Shown here: positions 11,308 through 23,276 of the stretch, piece after piece
How the letters are laid out: every line of letters starts with the position of its first letter
Position numbering within the stretch: the first letter of the stretch is position 1
NCBI GenBank assembly: GCA_040437565.1
Contig: JBDOQK010000036.1
Location: 310,001-374,000, forward strand
Source: Albugo candida
Lineage: Eukaryota > Oomycota > Peronosporomycetes > Albuginales
DNA length: 64,000 nt
Direction of reading: 5' to 3'
Translations under genes and position numbers: made by a program
The notes under the pieces: generated by a model
Told to the model about the DNA's origin: nothing
What the model saw: only the letters and a program-made list of their open reading frames with translations
Databases searched by the model: none

Positions 11308-14300
11308 TTTTTCTGGCTACTATGAAAAAAGCTACCGAAAATACAAACACTCTTCCGAGAGGGTGTTAGGTTCGGTTTTATCGCACCTCGAGGCGCTGAA
11401 TGCCCCGCCGATTTGCACTTGAATTTGGAGCGTTTGGCGACAAACCAATTGTCAAATACGGAATCGCCTACCGGTAATACCCGTCAAATACTATAATAGA
11501 GTTGCCTACATCAATTTTAGGATGTATGAGTGATTACGCCTACGAGTCATATCTTGTAGCAGCTACTGTATCAAGCTGTGATATCAGCAAAAGGGGAATG
11601 TATCAAGTCGGTACTTTATCGGATTTGGAGTGCTTGTTCCTGTTTAGAAAGACTGAGATTGTTTCGTCTGCGCCATCAAGGTCGTCAGATGATGTCTCCA
11701 CCGTCGCTTTGTGGACCGAAAGTCGGATCGCCAGAAGTAAACCATATAAAAGACCTCGACGGGAAGTCAATCTAGAACCTGACTTCGCTAAAGCATTATG
11801 ATAGTAACATACAGGAAACGGGCTAATTCAGAAATCGACCCAGTTTTGTGTGAGAGGATGGCTGTCGATGACGTAAGCATTTTGAAAACTGGAAAGGAGG
11901 AAGGGCCGACGAAGTTGAGCAGGCAACGTTCCACGTAGACTGGTTGGGCTGGTTGTAGTCTTCTATATGTCGAGCTCAAACTGGCATGCACGTCGACGTT
12001 CTGCTTAGGCTTACTGATAGAAGGAAATTGGACACGAAAGCATTTGAAATTTTAAGTTCTGTCTTAGGATCAAGGGCTGAAGGTTGACATTTGAAGAATT
12101 GAAGAAGTGCAAAAAGCTGGAGCCTACGGAAACTAAAGATTGGAAGTGATTTTTCATATTCTCAGATTTTACACCTGTAGCTTTGCACATTTGTTTCGAA
12201 ATATGCCCTTTCGCATTTCCAAAGATAATAGTTTCAAAAAACGTACTTGACATTGATATTTGGTTCATTCGTCTCGGGAAAAACCATCGGCTAATGCTGA
12301 TACTTATACAACGAATGAATCATCCTCTGGGCGATTCCAATGATATAGTGCAAGTGACAAGTGCCCCATGCTTCGATAGGTGATCGTGACATGCGGATGT
12401 CGAATTGAGTTGATGACAGGTTCCACAATGCTCTTGAGAATGTTTATGATGCTAAAAAACAATGTTAGCAGACTCCAATCTTACTATCGAACGAATTGGA
12501 TGCTGTATTCCCCTGGCAAGTATAAAAATGTTAAGAATAGTATGCTCGTTCTTCATGGAAAGATGACACTAGTATTCACTCGTAAACCCAACATTGTTCC
12601 ACAAGTGTGTGTGCTTATGGATCTTTTGTTGTCTATTATCGCGGAGTCAAAGCTTATGGAGCACACCTGGTGGTATTTAATATCCGTTTAGTTGAATGAT
12701 GTCATGGCGGTATACCCTGACGACGTGAGGGGCAAGTAGATGCTATCAGATCAACCTTTCCCACTCTTCTATAGATCGAAAATGTCAGTTTTTCTCATTG
12801 AAAGACTTTGCTAGTGAATTACCATTTCGGACATGAACTTACATGCTGAGTTCACGACGAGAAGGATCCGAACAATCAAAGAAGTCTATTGGAAGACGTT
12901 GTGCGATCTGAGGGAATGTCATAAATTCATTTGTAATGGTAAGGTAAACTAGTCGCTTTCGTCAAATTCGCTTCAAGCAGTGGCAGATCGATAAAATCTC
13001 GATTCTAAAGACTGCATTGTCTTCCTTGAGAGCTCGTTCAAGCTGATTAATCGTTCATTACGTATACTTCGAACGGAATTCAGTTTTTTCGATAAAGCGT
13101 CACCATCACGTCACTTCCTCCACCTATATCCGTCTGACAAATTTCACTTTAAATCGTCACGTATATGAATCATCGATTGATCATATTGATAAAGCCTTGT
13201 GCTCGCATTTTTCCCAACGCTAACTACAAAAGCGCACTTTCACGATAACTTCAAGTAGAAACACTTGTGATGTCACATCTTTGCACCACCAGCCATCTTT
13301 CAGCTCAAATGATCTCTAGTCGATAAATGCATAGAAATGGTTTATTTGCCTTAAAACTTCCTTTGCGTCCAACAAGTGTCAATACACTTTCATCCCGACA
13401 GCAGCATTTGGTGTGACATTATCCAGTTGCACGCATGACTGGACCATTTAGCTGGTGCTGATCGAACCACAGCGCCGAGCTCCTCCTGTACAACAGGAAT
13501 CGAACAATTGAAAGTGGGGTCTCAGCAATTATTTCCATTATGATTGCATTAACCATTCCTTATTTGCTTCTATTGAAAAATACTTTTCCATGTAGCTCGT
13601 GCCATGTCTGAATCAAGTTCCTTGAAGATGTGAAATGAAACACGAATTCTAGCCCAAGTAATTGTGAAAGTGTGCACGGAACGACGACGAGCTCAATACA
13701 TCGGATATGGCTGAGGACAAGTTGCTGAGCCGACTATAGAAGGAAGTCACTCAGATGCTACCGCGTATCCACTCGACGATTGGTCTCATCACTTGGACCC
13801 AACCAAGCTCAAGCGGAAGACTGTTTTATGTAGGAGTGCAAAGTCCCCCTCCACCCCTGCAACTCTCACGAAACCGAGTCATCGTATGTTGGGACATTGG
13901 TCATCGAGGGAGAGATCGGACACAATGGATACAGAACGAGTTCGAACATTAATGGCTACATCATAGCATCTTCGGGAACGTGTCCTACCAAGAGATATTC
14001 AGCCTGACATGAAGTTGTGCACTCAGCCTTTGTGTGGCGCAATTGAACCGATCAAAAATCTCTTTCTCGAGTGCGAAGACACGGCACAACTATGGCTGGA
14101 GTTAATCCCTACATGAATTCGGTTCTTCTCCTATTGTCCACGTTCGGCGCATATTGCATGTGCAATTGTGCCAACTTATATCCGCTTTACTGCAAGTGGT
14201 GACGCTGCACTTCGTATGGATAGATCGGAATCGTCGTTGTTTCGATCAGTGATCAGCAACGCCGACGATTTCAGCGCTTTCCGTAGTATACACACGTTTA

Positions 14301-14690
14301 GTGCGCACGTTCGAAGGTGCAGTGTTACGATCACGATGAACGCATTCGGCTTGCAAAGGTGCTAGATCACGCGAGGACCATTTGGCGTTTTCTTAGGAGT
14401 CGAAGATCGTTGCTGCGGGTCCTGCACCGGCAAGCAAAACTGCAAGTGCAACTTCGATAAAAGTCTTCGTTGAAAACACCGTACTTTTGGACATCTTACA
14501 TTTTGTACGGTGCACGACACTTGAAGGTGAGTACGGTGGCTAAATTCTAAAAAATAATCTATACGGGTCACGCTACTGCTTGCACCAATTCATTATTATA
14601 CTGGGGTCCCACTACCTGTGTGGACCAGACCCGTACTGAACTCGTCACCGCATCCGAGCTTCTGTTCTTCTCCAACTAATGCCGCGTCGT
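11308..14690. other. Gene-poor stretch, no supported gene
   Basis: About 3.4 kb with only short, mutually inconsistent open stretches (for example 11502-11801 and 12380-12691 on +, 12011-12268 on -). I recognised no domain, RNA gene or terminal repeat. It may be decayed repeat DNA next to the transposon relic on its right. Confidence 0.5.
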
Positions 14691-14707
14691 ACTAGACTCC
14701 ATCAAAA

Positions 14708-16152
14708 ATGAAGGCTAGGTCCAAACTGGCTGTGGGAAGTAAGCGTCTGAAAACGGATGAACGTGCATTGGCCGTATCTGGTAGCTCTGATGACGGCAGT
14801 TGTAGTTCGGAGGACGAATCCTTGGCTCTGAGGTGGGTTTCGGACGCTGAAGGAAAAGAAGCTGAAGGCGTTGTAGAAAACACACAAAGAACATTTCTGG
14901 CGGCAATGAGAGCCGCGCAGCCAGACGAATCGTCGAATAGACCGTCACGCTATGTTGGTAACTCGGCACGCACCACAAGGTGAAAAACCGCCGCAAACAG
15001 ACGCGCTGACGCTGGCTGCTGGGCTCTGACTAAGTATTGGGCACTTGGTGAAGTGAACACAAACCAGGCCGACGAAGCGTATACAATGGAGACCGCAACT
15101 GTTCAGGATTTTCCATTAGAGAGTGACGAGGAAGAGGAGTCTCTGTGGTCAAAGAGAATACTGGAAAATGCCATTGAGCAGCTGGTGGCTATGATAAAAC
15201 CAGCAAACGCAAGCAGCAGTAATCCGTAGGGTTGCTGTTTTGTATTACTTGCGTCTACGCAAGGCGGGTAAAGGACGCCTTGAAAAAAGTAAACTGATCT
15301 CTGAGGGTGTCGGCAAAGAAATTTGGCACACACGTTGTGTTCGCGCTTGGGCGCAAATGTTCCTATAGGATAGCAAACTGCCTTTGTCTCGCCAAGGAAA
15401 GCATGCAAAGTGCCGAAGCTTTTTGCAGGACGAAGACTGTATATTACCTCCGCAGCAATATCTTCGGGAGAACAGATCCAACAGTGAAATATGAAAAGAT
15501 TCTCTCCGGCCTTGGGTATGCAACATCACCAACAATTTCAGAACGGACCACGATGCGCTGGCTGCATTCCCTGGATATCTCCTTCCGTGAGATTCAAAAC
15601 CCCATATATATCGATGAGCATGAGCGAGAAGATGTGGTTGCTTATCATCAAACATTTTTGAAACAAATGCGTAAATGTGAAGAACGTTTGCAGGTAGTGG
15701 AGGGCTTGGATGGAAGTGATGAGAATGTTCGTGTTTCATGGCCGGTGGAAGAGCTGCGCCCAATGATTTTGGTGACCCATGACGAGAGCCCTTTTGCCTT
15801 CCATGACGGCTTGAAACGCTTATGGTTGCCCGCTGGTGAGCAGCCGTTGCGCAAGAGAGGGCAAGGACGCTCAATTCATGTCAGTGAATTCCTTAGTGAT
15901 GTGGGAGGTCGCTTAGAACTGGACGATGAAAAAAAGCTCCAGTACCCCAACCTTCCCGCTGAAGCCTGTGTGCTTGTGCATCAGGGAGCCCAGCATGATG
16001 ATTGGTGGAAGGCTGAAGACTTACTGAAGCAGGTGAAGGAGAGAGCGATCCCCATTTCTGAAGCTCAGTCTCCCGGAAAGCAAGCCTTGTTTGCGTTTGA
16101 CAATGCGACTAGGCACTGCGCCGTTGCGTCTGAAGCGAATTTTCGTACTTAA
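14708..16152 (+). mobile_element. Broken DNA transposon: DDE-type transposase relic, copy 1
   Basis: Pieces of one transposase lie in order on the plus strand. The acidic N-terminal part (14708-14983) ends in a NRP-x-x-Y-x-x-NS-x-RT-x-R motif. A stretch near 15241-15480 in another frame holds LPLSRQGKHAKC and LQDED. A long open part from about 15490 to 16152 holds MRWLHSL, YIDEHEREDVVAYHQTFLKQM, ILVTHDESPFAFHDG, GQGRSIHVSEFLSD and FDNATRH. The HDES and FDN elements are likely the first two catalytic acids of a DDE (IS630/Tc1-like) nuclease. Stops and at least one frameshift separate the pieces, so the copy is dead. The HEREDVV and VSEFL signature matches transposase-like genes I know from fungal and oomycete genomes; the formal family name is uncertain. 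Terminal inverted repeats were not found by eye. Confidence 0.75.
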
Positions 16153-16159
16153 ATGTGGA

Positions 16160-16771
16160 CCAGGACGAGAAGTTAGTCAATTACGATGAGGCGGTGTAAT
16201 TAACATGAGTTGATGCCACTCCGTGTGCGAGAAAGGCTTCCAACCGACCTCGAACCAAGCACGTCAGTATCCATTCGTCTGCTTCGCCGCACGTCGACCA
16301 GTAATTCAATTGAGAATTGTATATATAATGGCGTGGTCCCAGCAACTTATATCTTCAAACCCTTGTATTCAAAGATGAGAACGATTCTGTTCGGGTGACA
16401 AACGTTCAAGCCTGTCTTCTCGAAACAAATCTCCTTGTTGAAAGTCATCAGAGCTTGGCAGCAAAGATTCGTATATTTTCACACGCTTTCCAAGAGCTAA
16501 TCGTCTGTTCTATTGACTACTTGGCTGTCTTACTACAGGAATAAGATGTGCTCGCTTCATGTGTTCCGCAGACGATTACTTGGCCAAATAAATCATTGTC
16601 ACTACACCAATTGACAATTAGAACGATGCCCCCTCTTCATCAATAGTGCTCCAAAACCCGAGTATAGCTCCTTTTCCCTCAAAAGACTAATCGTCAAATT
16701 TATATCCTTGCGGTCAGGTCAGCATTTTGCATGGCCCGAACAAAGCCCCTTCCTTTTCCGGTTTCCTTGCC
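16160..16771. other. No gene seen
   Basis: Spacer between the transposase relic and the three-exon minus-strand gene. Possibly the 3' remainder of the transposon. Confidence 0.5.
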
Positions 16772-17745
16772 CTACATAGTTCTTGGGTCAAAGGACGACT
16801 TTTTCAGCCCGTGTCCTTCGTTGTGTTGTTCTAAAAAGACGCCTTCATTATGTATAGTTCGCGTTCGGATGGGTAACTCGACGATACGATCCATTTCTAT
16901 TTCAGTAGAAATTCGAGTTTCTGCCATAAATCCGTCCATTTCCGTATCAATTCCATCGTGGGATGTCTTTATCGACTTGGGTGCGGGATTCTTGCTTGCG
17001 TTCGTAATCCACAGACGAATGAGCCAAGTTGAGCGCGATTCGGCAAAGTCTGCATTCGTTGAAATGCTTCTCTTTCTGTCCAGTTGTTCCAAACAAATAC
17101 CCAAATTCCGTACGGTTCTTAATTTGAGCAAGTTACATTGTAAGAAAACAAGCGAATTTCGTATTTGATGGCATGCACAACTGCAGTGAAAGATATGACA
17201 GTCGTAGATGCTTGGCCCTTCTTCGGAAAGAAGCTGAAGGTAAGCCCAAATCCAGCACGCTGTAGTATGAGCTGAAAGAAATATGGCCACGCACAGGTCC
17301 AAGTACAATCATCACAATGGTTGTGCTATGTTCATCAATGCATACTACGTTAAGGCAAAGCGTTGCGTCGAATAAAACGACAAATGTCATGTCCGCATTC
17401 TCATCCTCTCGTGTTGAAAGTACACGTGTCGCCTTCTTAAACGATGTACTGTTTGGCGAGTTTGATGACTTCACGATGTAGGAAGGTTTACATGAAAAAT
17501 CAACGAAGTCTTACCTCCAAGCAACATCTTTGCGCAAGGGAATCTTTTTCTCCGTCAGTTCTCGTTATCACCCATCCATGGTCCGAAAGAGTGCATTGAA
17601 TACCACTCACTTCATGACGCAGTCTCCATTTCCTTCCGTTGTCGAACACTTTTCCCCAGCCATGTACCAAGAGACTTGGCGAGCGGGCCAAGTGGCGCAC
17701 TTCACAGAGACATAAAACTGTTTCATTTTCGTATGAAAATACCAT
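16772..17745 (-). CDS. Three-exon gene of unknown function
   Basis: Proposed exons are 17515-17745, 17295-17468 and 16772-17233, with introns 17469-17514 (46 nt, GTAAGA donor) and 17234-17294 (61 nt, GTGCGT donor). All exons are exact multiples of three (77, 58 and 154 codons), giving 288 residues with an in-frame stop upstream of the ATG. Segments include HGWGKVFDNGRKWRLR, the hydrophobic strand-like MTFVVLFDATLCLNVVCID, and GPSIYDCHIFHCSCACHQIRNSL. The last recalls the YxCHVFxC strand and C-terminal helix of phosphotyrosine-binding (PTB/PID) folds, but this is a weak resemblance. No signal peptide is seen. The consistent splicing argues for a real gene in an otherwise poor region; the function is unknown. 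Confidence 0.5.
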
Positions 17746-19770
17746 CAATGGTTCGCTTTCTATCTAATCCAAGAAAATAGCACCGTCACTCTCAGTGTCA
17801 TCTGGCGCTTAAGTTAGTATTCGTTGTTAACAACCGCGGCGACGAGCATGTCAGCTTCATTACCAGCTGTACAAGGGACGCGCGTTCTTGCTAATAAGAC
17901 GAAGGAGACGGTCTTTGTACGGCAGAGGTGATGAAAATACACTTGTATCGAGTTCATCGCCCTGTCAGCGATCATTGAGAACGAGATTACCATCAAATTA
18001 ACGCTCGTCCGAGATCACAATTCCTTAAGGACGATTGAACCATACCACTGTAACACTTGCTGTCCTGAAGCACTTTGGCATGAGTGGGTAAAATTCTCTC
18101 GCCGTCCTCTTGTCACATGTTACTGAGTTTTTGTCAAGCTTATCCCGAAGATGATTAGAATAACGTGCAGACGGATATCTTCTCGACAACCACGGCGTGC
18201 TTGGATGCAGGAGTCCATCTGGCACAAACAGTGACTTTTGCGTAATCGATTTCCTTACGCGGGAGAGGATGGGTCCTTAACAAGAGACATTTGACGCACA
18301 AAAGAGGAGTTCTATGGGTCAACGTGAATATTTTCGGTCAATTAGGCGTTACCGCTGACGGCACCATCTGCTTTCGCCGAATTTGACCTGGCGTTTCTTA
18401 TCGAACGATAGAATGTGTGATGAACAAGTGCTGTGCTAAACACATCGGAACGACATGGGGACGCATGGTGCTCGATACCAAACCAGTAGATACTCTGTCT
18501 GCGTGGAAAAGCGACTAATAAGTGCTTGGAGAGAGCCCAGGAGGACTTGGGTGGGAAGATAGCCTTTGATTAACCTCGCGCTTCATACTTTCAGGCTGTA
18601 TGTGCTAATTGTGGATCGCGTCGTTCTCCATAAAATAGAATTACGTTACGGTAGTGTCTGTGGCCTTTTGTAATCGCCACGTTTTTCTCGTGTTGATCTG
18701 TACCTCTGAGGAACTGTACTGTGATAGTGTAAGGAGGAAGATCGGATGGAATATGCAAGGGTTATTTGCAGGCATCGCAACTATACTCCGGCGAGCCTTA
18801 TTTTGAATCGACACGAAGAGTCTTAGACGTGAAAGGTCCAAGATAAAGGGCACGTCCGCTGCAGTAGTTCCATACAGAGGTGATGATACCCTTAATGGGA
18901 CCAAAAATATATAGCTTTTAACGGGAAAGATTTGAATTTCCACAACTTTATCAATACCTCGCAGTAACTCGCTATTTTAAGCTTGTTGCCTTTCTCAAGT
19001 TGCGTCTGTTGAAGTGCTTCGAGCGCACATGCACAAACTTGGTACCAAGCAGCAATTGACAGGCTCTGCATCGAGCCTCGGAAGATCAAGAGCAATCTAC
19101 TCATCAACAGTATCTATCAACCTAGTCTGGATCTCTGACTAGCGCTTATGGAAAATGCCCAAACCTCAAAACAACATGTAACACGATATGTAGTACATGC
19201 GCTCAGATGGCGAGGATGTTCGAATTTTACAAGCTAAGGAACCTCAACCTCGAGGCTTTTTTCGATACGCACACGTTCGACTATNNNNNNNNNNNNNNNN
19301 NNNNNNNNNNNNNNNNNNNNNNNNNNNNNNNNNNNNNNNNNNNNNNNNNNNNNNNNNNNNNNNNNNNNNNNNNNNNNNNNNNNNGAGCCTCGGAAGATCA
19401 AGAGCAATCTACTCATCAACAGTATCTATCAACCTAGTCTGGATCTCTGACTAGCGCTTATGGAAAATGCCCAAACCTCAAAACAACATGTAACACGATA
19501 TGTAGTACATGCGCTCAGATGGCGAGGATGTTCGAATTTTACAAGCTAAGGAACCTCAACCTCGAGGCTTTTTTCGATACGCACACGTTCGACTATCAGA
19601 AAACGGATATCGTGTGCAGTTCAATTGTCAGAATCGGATAATTAGATATAATTATTATACAGGTTAGGTAACGAGCCAATGATAGATGTCCGTCCATCAA
19701 AGTTGTCAAATCTCAAATGTTAATTTGTAACTGTATAATCATACATATAATATATCTATTTTACCAAGGT
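17746..19770. other. Gene-poor stretch with one assembly gap
   Basis: No gene could be supported. Two minus-strand open stretches (18641-18943 and 18892-19107) look protein-like, with helix-rich and hydrophobic runs, but I found no splice model, start or domain. They may be remains of a decayed gene. Confidence 0.4.
19285..19384. other. Assembly gap (100 N) with duplicated flank
   Basis: 19075-19284 is repeated as 19385-19594 (about 210 bp). Confidence 0.95.
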
Positions 19771-21975
19771 TCATAGGACGGGAAGCTGCACCCAAAACGA
19801 CTTGGAAGCATCTTCACACGAGTAACGTTTCACAGGATCTGGATGCAAAAGACATGATAGGAGAAAGATTCCTTCCGTCGATAATCGACGCGGAAATAGC
19901 CAGCTTGGATACGCAATGGAACGAGGGAATCCCATTGTCGGATTGGAGCCTGAGCTGTTAATAGGACTGTGCTTGTTATTGAGAGGAGGTAGGCTGTGAT
20001 TTGAAAGATGGAGACCACCGACATTAAGATTGGCCTTGATGGACAGCCCATATTGCCGGTGTATGTCGTTATTGCAATTTGGATGTATTAGAGTGTGTTT
20101 CCGTGAAGTTCTGGTACCTTCGATATGATCTTCATTGGGTACTGGAGAAGGCTGTTGATACACTTCAGGCTCATACAGCAGCTTTCCGGTGTGTGCATCA
20201 GCAGGTAGTGATCGAATCCAATCGCAAAATTTAAGATAGCGTGGACATGACTGCAATTCTTTCCCAAATGGAAGTGAACCAACCAATAGACCATATAAGA
20301 TAACGCCAATCGACCACATGTCCGCTTTACGACCATCGTAGCCATACCGAGCATTTTGTAATACTTCGGGTGCGACGTAATGGGGCGATCCAACCACAGA
20401 GTTTAGACGTCGAAATTCAGCTGCAGGCATCGATAAGGTGGAGCTGGAGCTTGCATTCAAAATCGCATTGGTAGTGGAAGTAAACCGATCATCGTCTTCT
20501 GGACTTGACCTTCGTTGTGTCGAAAGCGATCCATGCAAATCTTGCACACTTTGAGGCTGTTCTTGGACCACTCGATTGCTCACAGCAGCAATAAAATGAG
20601 CCGACAAACCAAAGTCTGCAATCTTGAGCACATCTGAGTCACTCAGTAATAGATTTTCCGGTTTCAAGTCGCGGTGAACGATCCCTAATTGATGACAAAA
20701 TAGAACGCCAGATAGCAATTGCCGGAAATAGCGCCTAGCAATTAGCTCCTCAACGCCTTGATCTCCTTTAATCCGATCAAATAATTCGCCTCCATACGCT
20801 AATTCTAACACCAAAAATATTGTACTTTTAGAAGGCTGAATCAATTCCAACACATCAAATAGCTTGAGCACGTTTTCATGGCCACCATGCGTAATTTGTC
20901 CCGATACTGAGTTCCCTGTCAGCTTGTGCATATGTGCAATTTCACGGTAAATACTTTTACGATTGAGTAGGAAAGCTTTGTATTTGGCTGGCATCGCTGG
21001 AATTTTACATTTCAATGCAGCGCGATTCTTGTTCCTGAGAAGATCGATAGAGTCATGACGATGGCAATGAAGCTGATGATATTGCTCCTTCGTCTCGAAC
21101 CGGTGAGGTACCGCCAAACTGCATGGATTTCCACCTGTACCAGCTGCGATACTAGCAGCCATCGACGTCCCAGACGAATTAGCAGCTTTGCAAGTATGAA
21201 AGCACTCCTCATTTGTCTTCATTTCGTCCATATGTGTTGTAGGAGGGTTTTTCCCTCCAGCTGAGAACTTGGTGCTTCTGATTCGCTCATGCGATTCCGT
21301 TATGAGTACATTCTGGTAATAATATGGAACATTCTCATTAGCGGGGTTACTTGGATTATTGTTACTCAGTAAACTGATTCCGGACGCGGAGGTTACGGTA
21401 CTCACTAACGTTTGAGGAACTTCATGCGTTTCTTCCACAATTTCCATGTCATCGCACTCTTCCTCAATTACCTGTTCGATAATGTCAAAACGCCATAACC
21501 CAACACACATTTCCAATGTAAGTTCTTTAAGTTCTAGCACGATTGAAGTATTGGTCGGAAGGTGCGTGTGATAGTGTGTATGTTGCGTATGATCCACGTA
21601 ACACGCGATGAGATCGGTGCGATTGGCTACTTTCACCCAGTATACGTTTTCCAGTGTCATATTACGGACGTTTCCTACTACTGGAACGCCATGTTTAATA
21701 ATTTCTCCACGCCGTAAGACTGCAGGATTTAATAATTTATACCCAACCGGATTCAGTATCTTAATTGCGACGTGTTGATGTTCTTTCCGATCAAATGCTT
21801 CGTATACAACACCCGCTATACCGCCTCCTAAATAGTTTCCCATCGTGTACCTAATTTCACGGTCTCGATCGGCTCCTGTGATGATTTGTTGACCATCGTA
21901 GGACGTCACAAACGTAGGCGAGACATTTGTTTCCGATAATGGCATGTATTTGCCTTTCCGGAAGACCGCGGCCAT
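19771..21975 (-). CDS. Serine/threonine protein kinase (CAMK/SNF1-like) with large inserts
   Basis: Single-exon, 734 residues. Kinase landmarks: glycine loop at about 50-55 (GGGIAG), catalytic lysine K72 in VAIKIL, helix-C glutamate about E345 in YREIAHMHKL, HRDLKPEN at 434-441, DFG at 454-456, APE at 535-537, and DMWSIGVILYGLLVG. All catalytic residues are present, so it should be active. Unusually, about 260 residues separate the lysine strand from helix C, including His-rich and acidic parts, and about 70 more lie between DFG and the P+1 loop (VVGSPHYVAPE). The HRDLKPENLLL, GSPHYVAPEVL and LLVGSLPFG motifs place it near CAMK/SNF1 kinases. Substrates are unknown. The start is the first ATG of the open frame. 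Confidence 0.92.
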   Translation of the reverse strand: MAAVFRKGKYMPLSETNVSPTFVTSYDGQQIITGADRDREIRYTMGNYLGGGIAGVVYEAFDRKEHQHVAIKILNPVGYKLLNPAVLRRGEIIKHGVPVVGNVRNMTLENVYWVKVANRTDLIACYVDHTQHTHYHTHLPTNTSIVLELKELTLEMCVGLWRFDIIEQVIEEECDDMEIVEETHEVPQTLVSTVTSASGISLLSNNNPSNPANENVPYYYQNVLITESHERIRSTKFSAGGKNPPTTHMDEMKTNEECFHTCKAANSSGTSMAASIAAGTGGNPCSLAVPHRFETKEQYHQLHCHRHDSIDLLRNKNRAALKCKIPAMPAKYKAFLLNRKSIYREIAHMHKLTGNSVSGQITHGGHENVLKLFDVLELIQPSKSTIFLVLELAYGGELFDRIKGDQGVEELIARRYFRQLLSGVLFCHQLGIVHRDLKPENLLLSDSDVLKIADFGLSAHFIAAVSNRVVQEQPQSVQDLHGSLSTQRRSSPEDDDRFTSTTNAILNASSSSTLSMPAAEFRRLNSVVGSPHYVAPEVLQNARYGYDGRKADMWSIGVILYGLLVGSLPFGKELQSCPRYLKFCDWIRSLPADAHTGKLLYEPEVYQQPSPVPNEDHIEGTRTSRKHTLIHPNCNNDIHRQYGLSIKANLNVGGLHLSNHSLPPLNNKHSPINSSGSNPTMGFPRSIAYPSWLFPRRLSTEGIFLLSCLLHPDPVKRYSCEDASKSFWVQLPVL

Positions 21976-22079
21976 GATGCAGTAAGCAAGGATAAATCAA
22001 ATGAAAAAACAATCGCTCCTTGAGGGGGTACAGTAAAGGGGCGATAGCGTCGGCACTTGAATTGAGAGTGGTTAGGTTT

Positions 22080-22664
22080 GACTATACAATGCACAAATGT
22101 GTGACTTACAATTGCGAAAAGAATTAGCGAACGTGGAAAAATATCTCTTCCACTGAGTATGCACCAGGAACACCGCAATGAGAAAAGAGCGTGTAGAACT
22201 ATAAAAATTGGGAGGAAAGACTTTTCTAAGTATGCACGTGATAAAAAAAGTAACTCAAAAAGGGCGCACCGTGGCTTACTTAATTGAAGAGCGAGGTCTT
22301 TCAGGTCGTCTTCGGATATATAAGCGCTTGTTCTGACTCTCGATAAAAGTAGATTCGATGGAACCTCATTAATTATAAGAGTGCACACTGTAAATGCGAG
22401 GCAAGTTGCGCAGAACGTGTCATAATTCAATAAAGTTTGTTGCCTGATACTCTCCTGCTAAAATTACTTGATGTACAACTTCGTGAGAGAGGAAAACGAA
22501 AGCGCTTCTGACTTCAGGTGTTTAGTTTTCGCGTTATCTAACGATCTTAAACCACCATCAGTTCGTCTAGACGTAGGCAATCGACTTCCAAAAGAAAAGT
22601 CCTTGCTTGAGCTCACTATTTTTTTAGTCAAACCTTTATGGATCATGGGTTTTTTGGTCCTCAT
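22080..22664 (-). CDS. Possible small multi-exon membrane protein gene
   Basis: The first exon starts at ATG 22664 and is Lys/Ser-rich (MRTKKPMIHKGLTKK onward). It stops in frame near 22457 (TAA at 22456-22458), but just past a GT-AG stretch (ending at 22444) the frame reopens. The continuation is QQTLLNYDTFCATCLAF, a probable membrane segment, and then ISEDDLKDLALQL. The intron would be only 24-36 nt depending on the donor chosen. Another donor-like site, GTAAGC, at 22279 suggests a further intron, and the 3' structure is unresolved. It lies upstream of the kinase on the same strand. No family recognised; boundaries are approximate. Confidence 0.35.
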
Positions 22665-23276
22665 CGCTACTACTCTATGTCCTTTAAGATTCTTCTTGTA
22701 AGGATGCTTCTTTAAATTATGTTAGAAATAAATTACTGATTCTTCCCATCCAACAAAACCTATCCTTATTGAATCGCTACCGTCAATTGGCTAAAGTGTA
22801 CGTTACGTTATAGGCTACGGCGTTCATAAGCCAAGTATGCTGGTACAGTAGAATTAGTTGCGTCTCTAGTAAAAAAAATGGAGCATCGGAGGACTCAGGC
22901 CTGGCATAGTGTGCAACAAGAACTTCGAGGTGTAGTGGCGCCACATCAAAATAGAGTGACAATTCTGATTCGGGTGGCTAGGGCCTGGTTAGGGTCTTAG
23001 TGTCTTTCTTCCCACAACAAGACATTCAGTATGAGACTTAGAGAAACTCATACAAATAATTCCAGTTTCGAAACTTGCTTCTCTCGAATATCATATTGTG
23101 CCACTTATAAGAGCTGAAGAGACTGATCGTTACACCACATACCACTTCCATGAGGACCGAGGTATACGGTCCAGTAACTCTATAACACATGAAATTTCGC
23201 CTTTAAATAATTCATTTCCTCTTTGTCACTCAACCACACGCTCACTAAGGAAATACCAGCACATCAACCAAGTCAA
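22665..23276. other. Intergenic, no gene seen
   Basis: Spacer between the divergent small minus-strand gene and the EGF-like gene. Presumably promoter sequence for both; no motif was singled out. Confidence 0.5.

Noticed and set aside
12011-12691. Open stretches in the 12-kb region as genes
   Set aside because: Short, no domain, no splice logic, both strands equally open.
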